Origin: an uncultured Acetatifactor sp.
Lineage (GTDB): Bacteria; Bacillota; Clostridia; Lachnospirales; Lachnospiraceae
DNA: 64,000 bases
Reading direction: 5' to 3'
NCBI GenBank assembly: GCA_947624245.1
Contig: CANQJL010000012.1
Coordinates: 1 to 64,000, forward strand
Part shown: positions 55,469-64,000 of the stretch, piece by piece
Position numbering within the stretch: position 1 is the stretch's first letter
Layout: each line of letters begins with the position of its first letter
Made by a program: the position numbers and the translations under genes
The notes under the pieces: model-generated
The model's database searches: none
The model's input: the letters and a program-made list of their open reading frames with translations, nothing else
What the model was told of the DNA's origin: nothing

Positions 55469-57304
55469 ATGGACGAAAAATTTCCTCTGGCGCTGCCCGA
55501 AGGCACCATATTAGCGGGCCAGTATATGATTGAAAAGGCTCTGGGTCAGGGAGGATTCGGCATCACCTACAGGGCGGTCGATCATAAGACCGGCCAGAAA
55601 GTCGCGGTGAAGGAATTCTTTCCGGACACGCTGGCATACAGGGAAACGACGACCGTTATCTCATACCCTGGAGAACGCACCGAGAACTACGAATACGGCA
55701 AGGAGAGCTTCCTGCAGGAAGCGCAGACTCTGGCGGAGTTCATCGGGAACGAGAATATCGTGCGTATCCACAGCTATTTCGAGGAGAACGGGACGGCGTA
55801 TTTTGTCATGGACTATATCGAGGGCAAGAGCTTCGATGAGTACCTCAAAGAAAAGGGCGGCAGGATCGGCATAGAGGAAACCGAACGCATACTGCTTCCC
55901 ATCATGGACGCACTGAATGCGGTGCACAGCAAGGGGATCGTCCACCGTGATGTGACGCCTGACAACATATATCTCACTAACGACGGCAAGGTGAAGCTGC
56001 TGGACTTCGGAGCGGCGAGATACAGCCTCGGAGACAAGAGCCGCAGCCTTGACGTTATCCTGAAGCACGGCTTTGCGCCGAAGGAACAGTACACGAGGCG
56101 GGGCAAGCAAGGACCCTTCACAGATGTATACAGTCTGGGCGCCACCTTTTATTTCGCGCTGACGGGGAAGCGGCCGCCGGATTCCGTGGAGAGGCTTGAC
56201 GAGGACGATCTGATTCCGCCCAGCAGTCTGGGAGTGGAGATTCCGAAACAGAAGGAGGATGCCATTTTAAAGGCGCTGAGCGTTCAGCCCCAGGATCGGT
56301 TCCAATCCATGGGCGAATTCAAGAATGCGATGCTGGCCGGTACCGCTGCACGGGCTCCGCAATCTGCCGGCGCGACCAACCGGATGGTATTCACGGCGCC
56401 GGTTCAGCCGGTACAACCACAGCAACAGCCCATGCCGCAGCAGCAGGTCCGGCCTATGCAGCAACAGCCCATGCCGCAACCCATGCCGCAACAGGTCCGG
56501 CCCATGCAGCCGCAGCCCATGTCTCCGCAGCAGGCGGCTGCGGTTCCGAAGAAGAAAAATGCGCCTGCCATGGCGGCAGTGATCGGCGGCAGCATTGCCG
56601 GCGGCGTGTTCCTGATCGCTGTCATTGCGGTCGTCATGGTTCTGTTTTTGAACGGCCGCGTAAAGGAGGTCAGCGACGTGAAGTACACTATGGCCGGTGG
56701 TGTGACGGGTGTATATACAGGCAGCTGGCAGCACGACGCGCCGCAAGGAGAAGGCAGGATGGTATACCCAAGCGGTGATGTATATGAAGGCGAATATGCT
56801 GATGGTAGCCCGAACGGTCAGGGCACATATACCTATGCCAACGGCAGTGTATATAAAGGCGAGTGGAAAGATGGTAAGTATAACGGTCAGGGCACGTTAA
56901 CCTTTTTCAACGGCGATGTATATGAAGGTGAATGGAAAGATAGCCAGTATAACGGCCAAGGCACATATACCTGGGCCGATGGTCGCGTGTATGAAGGCGA
57001 ATGGAAAGATGACAAAAAAAGCGGCCAGGGAACGATAACCTATGCCGATGGCAGTGTATATGAAGGCGAATGGGAAGATGACAAAAAAAGCGGCCAGGGC
57101 ACGATGACCTATGCCAACGGCGATGTATATGAAGGCGAATGGAAAGATGGCGAAAAAAGCGGCCAGGGCACGATGACCTATGCCAACGGGAATGTATATG
57201 AAGGCGAATGGGCCAACGGCGAGCCCAACGGTTATGGAGTTGGCACTTGGGCTAACGGTAAGCGGCTAGAGGGGACATGGGTAGATGGTGTGTGGCAGGG
57301 CTGA
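55469..57304 (+). CDS. Transmembrane Ser/Thr kinase with extracellular MORN repeats
   Basis: From the ATG at 55469 (AAAGGA upstream) the protein has 611 residues. The kinase domain (about 18-290) has the glycine loop GQGGFG (26-31), Lys 48 in VAVKEFFP, HRD at 159-161 and DFG at 179-181, so it should be active. A Pro/Gln/Met-rich linker (311-360) leads to one membrane helix (about 367-394). The outside part is eight 23-residue MORN repeats plus a partial one (414-611; units of the type VYEGEWKDG...GQGTMTYANG). Known bacterial kinases usually sense through PASTA or other domains, so a MORN ectodomain is unusual. A TTG at 55445 extends the frame without a ribosome site. Confidence 0.88.
   Translation: MDEKFPLALPEGTILAGQYMIEKALGQGGFGITYRAVDHKTGQKVAVKEFFPDTLAYRETTTVISYPGERTENYEYGKESFLQEAQTLAEFIGNENIVRIHSYFEENGTAYFVMDYIEGKSFDEYLKEKGGRIGIEETERILLPIMDALNAVHSKGIVHRDVTPDNIYLTNDGKVKLLDFGAARYSLGDKSRSLDVILKHGFAPKEQYTRRGKQGPFTDVYSLGATFYFALTGKRPPDSVERLDEDDLIPPSSLGVEIPKQKEDAILKALSVQPQDRFQSMGEFKNAMLAGTAARAPQSAGATNRMVFTAPVQPVQPQQQPMPQQQVRPMQQQPMPQPMPQQVRPMQPQPMSPQQAAAVPKKKNAPAMAAVIGGSIAGGVFLIAVIAVVMVLFLNGRVKEVSDVKYTMAGGVTGVYTGSWQHDAPQGEGRMVYPSGDVYEGEYADGSPNGQGTYTYANGSVYKGEWKDGKYNGQGTLTFFNGDVYEGEWKDSQYNGQGTYTWADGRVYEGEWKDDKKSGQGTITYADGSVYEGEWEDDKKSGQGTMTYANGDVYEGEWKDGEKSGQGTMTYANGNVYEGEWANGEPNGYGVGTWANGKRLEGTWVDGVWQG
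56708..57301 (+). repeat. 69-bp coding tandem repeats (MORN units)
   Basis: Eight in-frame 69-bp units (starting at 56708, 56777, 56846, 56915, 56984, 57053, 57122 and 57191) and a partial ninth encode the MORN repeats. Units 5 to 7 are nearly identical at the DNA level, sharing runs such as TATGAAGGCGAATGG and AAAAGCGGCCAGGG, which implies recent duplication and possible copy-number change between strains. Confidence 0.88.
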
Positions 57305-57351
57305 CCGAGACTTTCAGTGAAAAACAAATTTAATAAAGCATTACTCACATG

Positions 57352-57396
57352 CAGCCGCAGACGGTCAGTCCTATTTCCTGTCTGCGGCTGTTTATT
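57352..57396 (+). terminator. Terminator of the kinase cassette
   Basis: CAGCCGCAGAC (57352-57362) and GTCTGCGGCTG (57380-57390) form a perfect 11-bp stem followed by TTTATTTG, 47 bases after the kinase stop. Confidence 0.8.
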
Positions 57397-57609
57397 TGAA
57401 TTTTTGGGGGAATTTTCAGGAGGATTATTCGGGAAATTTTTCTTGTAATCCTCTCCGGATTCTGTTATAGTATGGTTGTCGGCGGTAATGAAACTGCCAA
57501 AAATCTTTATGCACATGGATATATCTCATCTTCAGAGCAAATATCCCAATAAAAGAAGCAGACAACAGCATAACGGAGCGTGGGAGCAGATACAGCAGAG
57601 TATTTTTTG

Positions 57610-58491
57610 ATGTCAGGAAAAACCATTGTAAAAGCATCAAAAGTATCCTATAATAAGAGCAAGCAGAAAAAGGAAGCTTTGAAATCCCTTGAGAGTTTGA
57701 CCCTTGCTGACCGATTTCTCTTTTTTAAGGTGATGCAGGATGGGGAGTTGTGCCAACGGCTCCTGGAGATCATCTTGGGAGTGGAGATTGAGCGCATCGA
57801 ATACCTTGAGGGAGAGAAGACCATTGAGGTTTTTCGGGGTGCCAAGGGGATACGGCTGGATATCTATGTGAAGGACGGAAGATCGACCGTCTACAACGTG
57901 GAGATGCAGGCGGTGCATGCGTCGAACCTGCCCCAGAGAAGCCGGTACTATCAGAACCTGATCGATGCGAACCTGCTGGATCGGGGAGAGGATTACCGCC
58001 TGCTCAACAGAAGCTATGTGATCTTTATCTGCATGGAGGACATCTTCCATAAGGGCAGGCACATTTATACTTTTGAGAATCGCTGCAGGGAAGAATTGGG
58101 GCTTGCTCTTAGCGACGGGACCGTGAAGATCTTTTTAAATCCGTATTCGGAGATGGAGGATGTCACCCCTGAGCTTGGGAACTTCTTAAAGTACCTGGCG
58201 GAGGGAGTGGCAGTGGACGAGTATACAGAAAGGCTGGTGGAAGCAGTGGAGACGGCAAAGAAGGATCCAAGGCTGATGGTGGAATATATGTCCTATTATG
58301 CGGAGCAGGCGGACCGCCGCGCCGAGAGGGAGGAGAGCCGTGCCGCCGGACTGGAGGAGGGACTGGTTCGCGGAGTCATCCAGACCATAAAAGCCGTTCA
58401 GGGGACAAAAGAGCAGGCAGCACAGCAGCTGATGATTCAGTGCGGCATGAGCGAGGAGGAAGCCTTTACCGCTGTAGAAAAGTGCTGGTGA
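57610..58491 (+). CDS. Rpn family PD-(D/E)XK nuclease/putative transposase
   Basis: The roughly 293-residue protein has the N-terminal LADRFLFFKVMQDGELCQRL helix, the PD-(D/E)XK core (GIRLDIYVKDG then VYNVEMQAV, giving Asp and Glu-x-Gln), and YYQNLIDANLLDRGEDYRLL plus SYVIFICMEDIF. A C-terminal Arg/Glu-rich coil follows. Rpn proteins promote RecA-independent recombination and often vary in copy number. All catalytic-type residues are present, unlike the broken relative at the window start. The ATG at 57610 is chosen; a GTG at 57580 with GGAG two bases upstream would add ten residues. A 12-bp hairpin lies 97 bases downstream. Confidence 0.82.
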   Translation: MSGKTIVKASKVSYNKSKQKKEALKSLESLTLADRFLFFKVMQDGELCQRLLEIILGVEIERIEYLEGEKTIEVFRGAKGIRLDIYVKDGRSTVYNVEMQAVHASNLPQRSRYYQNLIDANLLDRGEDYRLLNRSYVIFICMEDIFHKGRHIYTFENRCREELGLALSDGTVKIFLNPYSEMEDVTPELGNFLKYLAEGVAVDEYTERLVEAVETAKKDPRLMVEYMSYYAEQADRRAEREESRAAGLEEGLVRGVIQTIKAVQGTKEQAAQQLMIQCGMSEEEAFTAVEKCW

Positions 58492-58895
58492 ATCAAAACA
58501 CGGGTGAGGCAAATTTGTGTAAAAGTGCATATCTGTCGATTGGGGTCGAAACTGATTGACTATGTGTTATGGAGAATGTGCAATTTATTTGAGGTCGCAA
58601 ACTGCGACCTCAAACACAGAAACAGAAAATGGTGCATCTCTTAAGGATGCGGGTAAGAAGTGTTTTGGAATATCCGGATAGAGCTGCCGATATGATTGCG
58701 ACAGAAATAGTATTTGTAATTATTTTTTTCTTGATTTTTTTCAAGAAAATATGTTATCTTACCTATGTAAATATGTAAATAAATATGCGCATAATGACAC
58801 ATGTGGTGCTTGGCACGTAAATCTGATTACAGAGTATGTTTACGTAAGTGAAGCGCTATGTGTGTTTTTTTGCGCCCAAACGGAGGAAATTCATT
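58492..58895. other. Non-coding AT-rich gap with hairpins
   Basis: These 404 bases contain no supported gene. TTTGAGGTCGCA-aac-TGCGACCTCAAA (58588-58614) is a perfect 12-bp hairpin without a T-run, possibly ending the Rpn transcript or marking an element end. TTTTCTTGA-tttttt-TCAAGAAAA (58726-58749) is a second, AT-rich dyad. The direct repeat TATGTAAA (58765-58782 region) lies in the likely promoter area of the next gene. I could not single out a confident promoter. Confidence 0.5.
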
Positions 58896-59597
58896 ATGCC
58901 GAGAAATCAATTTCAAAGAATGGTGTTCGCTTTTATTACTGTGGTGATTACCGTACACGCCTATGTATTTTACAGCCTCTATGTAATTAACGGCGATACC
59001 TTGATGGAGCTCAATCAGACAACCGGCGTCATCGCGGCGCTGAACAAACAGGGCGGGATCTATATGTTTGGAACATATCTGCCCATTTGGGCCTGTGTGC
59101 TGGTCGAATTCTGCTTTGCGTACCTGTTGGAAAATATGGTTGGCAGCCCGGCCTCTTTCAAACTGGCCTGCCGTGTGTTCAATCCGGCCAAAAATCATCC
59201 CATGATTTTTGAAACGGCCATCATTTGTGCCACGGTGGGTATTATGTGTCCGGCCATGAGTCTTATTGCAGCCTTTCTTTATTACCCTTATTATATGGGA
59301 TTTCATATCGTCACATTATTGGCAAATTGGCTGAAGCTGATCTGCCTGAACCTTCCTTTTGCTTATTTCTCCCAGCTTTTCTTTATTCAGCCGGCAGTGC
59401 GTGTAATCTTTAAAGCGATTTTCCGGCGGGATATCAAACGCAGAGAACAGGAAAAGATTCATGCGCAGCCGGAGAGTGAGCAGGATGTGATTCTCAGTAT
59501 ATTTCAGCGCATTGATGAAATACAGGAGGAGATTGCGCATGAACACCGCCGCAGGAAAGCATTGGAAGAAGATGTACATAAAATGTCTGCAAGGTGA
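58896..59597 (+). CDS. Membrane protein with two DUF2798-like units
   Basis: From the ATG at 58896 (GGAGG nine bases upstream) the protein has 233 residues. It shows four membrane helices in two similar pairs: QRMVFAFITVVITVHAYVFY with LPIWACVLVEFCFAYLLE, and ETAIICATVGIMCPAMSLIA with LLANWLKLICLNLPFAYF. The pairing resembles DUF2798, a small two-helix family of unknown function. The C-terminal 45 residues form a charged coiled coil (IFQRIDEIQEEIAHEHRRRK). The long frame upstream of this start lacks a ribosome site. The function is unknown. No genetic link to its neighbours is evident. Confidence 0.75.
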   Translation: MPRNQFQRMVFAFITVVITVHAYVFYSLYVINGDTLMELNQTTGVIAALNKQGGIYMFGTYLPIWACVLVEFCFAYLLENMVGSPASFKLACRVFNPAKNHPMIFETAIICATVGIMCPAMSLIAAFLYYPYYMGFHIVTLLANWLKLICLNLPFAYFSQLFFIQPAVRVIFKAIFRRDIKRREQEKIHAQPESEQDVILSIFQRIDEIQEEIAHEHRRRKALEEDVHKMSAR

Positions 59598-59747
59598 TGC
59601 TTGGCAAAAAGCGATGAGTCCTGCCAAACAATCAAGTATCGCCACAGTGCGAAGTCGAATATAGTAAGAGCCTCCAGGATACAAAAACGAAACAATGCCG
59701 CCCTATCATTGTCGGATAGAATACCGAAAAACGAGGGAGGCATGAAT

Positions 59748-62026
59748 ATGAATTTCAGAATCGGACAAAGCGTCGGACTCTTGCTGACACTGTGCACTGT
59801 GCTCTTTTTGACGGCGTGCGGCCAGGGAGCGTCTGCGGGGGAGAATGGCGCGGACAAAGACGCGCAGGCAGGGGAAGGCCCTGCTTTTTCCGACACATCT
59901 CGGCGGGAGTGGGTCTATGTGCCGGAAGTGTTTACTGTGGAGGATGAACGTGCGGATTATGGACGGATGCAGCCGGTGGGCGACACCCTCTGCTATGTGT
60001 CACTGGGAGAGGAGGCTGTCAACAGTGTAAGGAATATCTGCCGGTATTCTCTGACCGATCGGGAGCTGAAGAGCGTCCCTGTCAATTGGCCGGAGGGAGG
60101 AAATGATTGGGATGTGGGTTACCGGTTCTTTACAAAAGATCAGAGCCTGTATATGACCGCAAATGTCTATCCGGCATCCGGTTCCATGAAACGCTTTTTG
60201 TGCAGGTTTGATTGGGAAGGGAACTGCCTGTTTTCCGAGGATATTACAGAAAAGGCAGGGAGCAATGTTTCTATTCACGGACTGACCGTGGACAGTCAGG
60301 GGAGACTCTATATTTTTCTTGATAACGGGGAGCTGCTGCTGTATACCGGTGACGGGGCTTATCATGGCTCTGTCAGTTACGGTTCACCGGAGAACCGGAT
60401 GACTGTCCGGATAGAGGGAGCCTGCGAAGGGGCTGACGGCAAATTGTATGTCTGCATCAGTCAGGAAAGGATGAATGTTGCCGGAGAAAATACGGAAGAG
60501 ACGGACAGCGTCCTTTGTACTCTGGCGGAAATAGATTTTGAGAATGCCCGGCTGCTGAAGATCGCGGAGAACCTTCCCGATATCAGAGGTCTCTGCGCGG
60601 GAAGCCGACCGGACATAGATTCGGCCGCGCGGGTGACGGTTCGGGCGACCGATATGATCTTTTGCTGTATGATGACACGGCGGTCTACGGATACCGCTTC
60701 GATGCGGGGGAAAGCGATTCGGGGTCCGTGGGAGAAGAACTTTTTACATGGCTGGACAGTGATATTAATGGGTACTGTGTCACAAATCTGTATCTGTTGG
60801 AGGACGGCAGGCTGTGCGCCACGGTGGAAGATTGGATAAACGATGACAGGGCCATTGTGACGCTGCAAAGGACCAGGGCGGAAGAAGCGCCCCGGCGGGA
60901 AGAACTGGTGCTGGCCACTGTGAACGGCGGAAGCGATCTGGCGGCAATGGCGGTAAAGTTCAACAGGGGAAACGGCCGCTGTCATCTCACCGTGAAAAAC
61001 TATGAATCCCTGACGGATCTGTACAATTCCATACTGGTAAAGGATCCCGTGGATCTGATCGACCTGTCGGGGCTGAATGTAAGGGAACTGGCAAAAAGAG
61101 GGTTCTTTGAAGATCTGACGCCCTATGTGGCGCAGTCAGAGCTGCTCTCCCCCTCGGATTTTGTAGACGGAATATTGGACGCCTATACCTTCGGTGGAAC
61201 GCTGGCAGGTATCCCGTCGGAAATTTCGATCCGGACGGTAGTGGGAAATCCGGCAGAGCTTCAGAACAAAGAGGGGCTTTCCCTTGAGGAACTGCTGGCG
61301 GCCGAAAGCCGCTATCCGCAGACGAAGACCTTTGACGGGGTCACCAACGAAGAGATGATGCAGTATCTCATGATGTTCAATGAGGATACCTTTATCGATC
61401 GGGACACCGGTACATGCCATTTTGATTCGGAAGAATTTAAGGCGTTGCTTGAGTATGTGGACCAATTTCCGGATAAACCGGCAAACAGTGGGGAGGAAGC
61501 CTTGAAGACAGGGCTTTCGAACGGAGAAATACGGTTCGCCGTTGCGGATCTGTATCCGGGAGCCCTTCGGGATTATCAGAAAATCTTCGGAGAAAATATC
61601 GCCTGTATCGGGTTCCCCACTGCGGACGGCAGTGGAGGACACCTTGTTTTCGGCAGCGGCGCCTACGCCATTGCCGCTGTGTCAGAGAACAAGGAGAGTG
61701 CATGGAGTTTTCTTGAGGAATCTCTTTTGCAGGAGAAAAGTGACCTTTATGCAAGCATTTTTATCAATTATCCCACGTTAAAAAAGGAGCTGGATAAGAA
61801 GGCGGATATTGCCATAGAGAGAAATGAAGTGACTCCGGAGGAGATTCGTGCTGTCATGGAGCTGCTTCCGGACGCGACGCCTTTCTTCTCGGGGGAAAGC
61901 GATGAGATTCTGCAGATCATCAACGAGGAAGCGCCGGCCTATTACAGAGGGCAAAAGGGGGCAGATGACGTGGTAAGCGTGATACAGAACCGTGCTCAGC
62001 TCTACATGGACGAGAGCGGCCGGTAG
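59748..62026 (+). pseudogene. Extracellular solute-binding lipoprotein, frameshifted
   Basis: The 5' part, from the ATG at 59748 (GGGAGG seven bases upstream), encodes a lipoprotein signal (LLLTLCTVLFLTACGQG, lipobox LTAC) and a beta-propeller-like region (GLTVDSQGRLYIFLDNGELL). Between about 60600 and 60645 the reading frame must shift by one base: the original frame ends at 60839, while the other frame resumes with GDRYDLLLYDDTAVYGYRFD. That frame continues through a solute-binding protein domain (VNGGSDLAAMAVKFNRGNG, FGSGAYAIAAVSENKESAW) to 62026. Together they would make a protein of about 760 residues. The lesion is a single indel, a recent inactivation or a sequencing error. No ABC permease genes adjoin it. 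Confidence 0.8.
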
Positions 62027-62036
62027 ATATTTTTCA

Positions 62037-62065
62037 TTGCAACGCCTCCCGTTTTCCTATATAAT
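62037..62065 (+). promoter_or_regulatory. Predicted promoter of the hydratase gene
   Basis: TTGCAA (62037-62042), 17-base spacer, TATAAT (62060-62065). Transcription would start near 62072, giving a leader of about 46 bases with GAGGAGG at 62103-62109. Confidence 0.65.
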
Positions 62066-62117
62066 ATCTTCTGTACGGTGTATTCTGAAAGAGAACATGT
62101 CAGAGGAGGATTTCGGT

Positions 62118-64000
62118 ATGATAACATTACTGCAGGGCGGCGCCTATCTGGTGAACGGCACACAGATCGTGCCTGAGGGACCGGAGGCGGCCGCGGCGTT
62201 AAAGGCAAAGCTCGGAAGAGAGGTCTCAAAGGAGGAAGCGGCTAAGAACACCATCGCCTACGGCATTCTGGAGAGCCACAACATCTCCGGCAATATGGAA
62301 AAGCTGAAGATCCGTTTCGACAAGCTCACCAGCCATGATATCACCTTTGTGGGAATCATTCAGACCGCAAGGGCGTCGGGACTGCAGAAGTTCCCCATGC
62401 CCTATGTGCTCACCAACTGCCACAATTCCCTGTGCGCGGTGGGCGGCACCATCAATGAAGATGACCACATGTTCGGACTGACCTGCGCCAAGAGATACGG
62501 CGGAGTGTATGTGCCCCCTCATCAGGCGGTGATCCATCAGTACGCAAGGGAGATGCTTGCGGGCGGCGGCAGAATGATCCTTGGCTCCGATTCCCATACC
62601 CGCTACGGCGCTCTCGGCACCATGGCCATGGGAGAGGGCGGTCCCGAGCTGGTGAAGCAGCTCCTGAACCAGACCTATGACATTAACATGCCCGGTGTGG
62701 TCGGGGTCTATCTCACCGGCGCTCCCGTAAAGGGCGTAGGTCCGCAGGACGTGGCGCTGGCAATCATCGGCGCGGTGTTTAAGAACGGTTATGTGAAAAA
62801 TAAGGTCATGGAGTTCGTAGGTCCCGGCGTAGCTTCCTTAAGCGCCGATTTCCGAATCGGCATCGACGTGATGACCACGGAGACCACCTGCCTGTCCTCC
62901 ATCTGGAAGACAGATGCGCAGATCGAGGAATTTTACGAGATTCACGGCAGAAAAGAAGAGTATAAGGAATTGGCCCCCGGGGAAGTGGCTTACTATGACG
63001 GTCTGATAGAGGTGGATCTGTCCAAGGTGCGTCCCATGATCGCCATGCCGTTCCACCCCAGCAACACCTACACCATCGAGGAGCTGAACGCGAACCTGTC
63101 GGATATTCTGGACGAGACCGAAAAGCGCGCTCAGGTAAGCTTGGACGGTGCGGTGGAATTCCGTTTAAAGGATAAGGTAAAGAACGGAAAGCTCATGGTG
63201 GATCAGGGCATCATTGCAGGCTGCGCAGGCGGCGGCTTTGAGAATATCTGCGCCGCTGCGGATATCCTAAAGGGCAGATACATAGGCTCCGACGGATTTA
63301 CCTTGAGCGTATATCCCGCCTCCATGCCCATATACATGGAGCTGATCAGAAACGGCTGCGCCGCTTCGATCTTAGAGACCGGCGCGGTGATGAAGACCGC
63401 TTTCTGCGGTCCCTGCTTCGGCGCGGGGGATACGCCGGCCAACAACGCGTTCAGTATCCGCCACTCCACCAGAAATTTCCCCAACAGAGAGGGAAGCAAG
63501 CTCCAGAACGGTCAGATTTCTTCCGTGGCGCTGATGGACGCCCGTTCCATTGCGGCCACGGCGGCAAATAAGGGCGTGCTGACGCCTGCGACGGATTTCG
63601 ACGGAGAGATCGGAAAATATAAATATCACTTTGACAGCAAGATTTATGCGAACCGTGTATTTGATTCCCACGGCGTGGCGGATCCCAGCGTGGAGATTCA
63701 GTTCGGCCCTAACATCAAGGACTGGCCGGCGATGGGCGAGCTGCCGGAGAATCTGGTTCTGCAGGTGGTCAGCGAGATCCACGATCCCGTCACCACCACC
63801 GACGAGCTGATTCCTTCCGGAGAGACCTCCTCCTACCGTTCCAACCCTCTGGGGCTGGCGGAGTTTACCTTGAGCCGCAAGGATCCGGCTTATGTGGGAC
63901 GGGCCAAGGAGATTCAGAAGGCGGAGAAGGAGCGCATGAACGGCGGACATCCCTGTCAGGTGCTTCCCGTGTTGAAGGAGATCATGGGCGCGGTCAAGAC
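62118..64000 (+). CDS. Aconitase-family hydratase (3' end beyond the window)
   Basis: The ATG at 62118 follows GAGGAGG by eight bases, and the frame stays open for 627 codons to the window end. It shows aconitase superfamily motifs: [20 protein letters not shown], the cluster-cysteine region TETTCLSS, and [19 protein letters not shown] with two further Cys suited to a 4Fe-4S cluster. It belongs to the larger clostridial "hydratase" branch and is not typical AcnA or Leu[19 protein letters not shown] near the N-terminus is characteristic. It may act as an aconitate hydratase or a related dehydratase. The substrate is not certain from sequence. Confidence 0.85.
   Translation, partial: MITLLQGGAYLVNGTQIVPEGPEAAAALKAKLGREVSKEEAAKNTIAYGILESHNISGNMEKLKIRFDKLTSHDITFVGIIQTARASGLQKFPMPYVLTNCHNSLCAVGGTINEDDHMFGLTCAKRYGGVYVPPHQAVIHQYAREMLAGGGRMILGSDSHTRYGALGTMAMGEGGPELVKQLLNQTYDINMPGVVGVYLTGAPVKGVGPQDVALAIIGAVFKNGYVKNKVMEFVGPGVASLSADFRIGIDVMTTETTCLSSIWKTDAQIEEFYEIHGRKEEYKELAPGEVAYYDGLIEVDLSKVRPMIAMPFHPSNTYTIEELNANLSDILDETEKRAQVSLDGAVEFRLKDKVKNGKLMVDQGIIAGCAGGGFENICAAADILKGRYIGSDGFTLSVYPASMPIYMELIRNGCAASILETGAVMKTAFCGPCFGAGDTPANNAFSIRHSTRNFPNREGSKLQNGQISSVALMDARSIAATAANKGVLTPATDFDGEIGKYKYHFDSKIYANRVFDSHGVADPSVEIQFGPNIKDWPAMGELPENLVLQVVSEIHDPVTTTDELIPSGETSSYRSNPLGLAEFTLSRKDPAYVGRAKEIQKAEKERMNGGHPCQVLPVLKEIMGAVK

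Noticed and set aside
58751-58990. 79-codon frame upstream of the DUF2798-like gene
   Set aside because: No ribosome site, Tyr/Cys-rich random-looking product, and it overlaps the start of the better supported gene in another frame.

Overview
The window looks like chromosomal DNA of a spore-forming, Gram-positive member of the Clostridia, most likely a Lachnospiraceae-type gut anaerobe. This is inferred from gene content: cwlD, spoVG, spoVT, a MecA adaptor, a DnaD/DnaI primosome pair, a GlgC/GlgD pair, a T-box leader on ileS, a class B sortase with a VPKTG substrate, strong AGGAGG-type ribosome sites and a GC content near 50%.

Layout. 1-3760: a frameshifted Rpn-type nuclease remnant, a BlaI/BlaR1-like repressor-sensor pair with tandem operators over its promoter, and mecA. 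3760-8400: an AT-rich stretch with a promoter but no clear gene, a small ORF, a membrane-anchored GH18 protein, and a class B sortase with its probable substrate. 8535-13124: cwlD, a Sua5-type threonylcarbamoyl-AMP synthase, rpiB, a dCMP deaminase, a coiled-coil/SleB-like wall hydrolase and a DUF402 protein. 13207-20464: the complete F-type ATP synthase operon, whose c subunit carries a sodium-binding signature. 20542-24632: three poorly known genes including an 841-residue exported protein. 24642-30368 (minus strand): queT with a preQ1-like leader, a PRPP synthetase, dnaI, dnaD, a cluster of DnaA-box-like 9-mers, and murC. 30662-41754: glgC-glgD, spoVG, pth, mfd, a 33-codon small gene, two polytopic membrane proteins and spoVT. 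41765-50873: pncB, a Cache-GGDEF diguanylate cyclase, T-box-ileS (eukaryote-like type) and glgP. 51075-58491: an accessory-looking segment with a serine recombinase, a five-gene phospho-threonine signalling cassette (zinc ribbon-FHA, PP2C, secreted trypsin-like protease with cytoplasmic FHA, PP2C, Ser/Thr kinase with extracellular MORN repeats) and an intact Rpn-type nuclease. 58896-64000: a DUF2798-like membrane protein, a frameshifted solute-binding lipoprotein and an aconitase-family hydratase cut by the window end.

How the genes work together. Most of the window is core metabolism and cell biology: ATP synthesis, glycogen synthesis (GlgC/D) and breakdown (GlgP), NAD and PRPP synthesis, primosome loading, cell-wall precursor synthesis and sporulation. 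The most unusual unit is the kinase/phosphatase/FHA/protease cassette at 51861-57304. Its architecture suggests a closed phospho-signalling circuit: an outward MORN sensor drives a cytoplasmic kinase, FHA modules read the phospho-threonine, one FHA module is wired through the membrane to an extracellular protease, and two phosphatases reset the system. I do not recognise this exact five-gene arrangement as a named system, and its function is inference.
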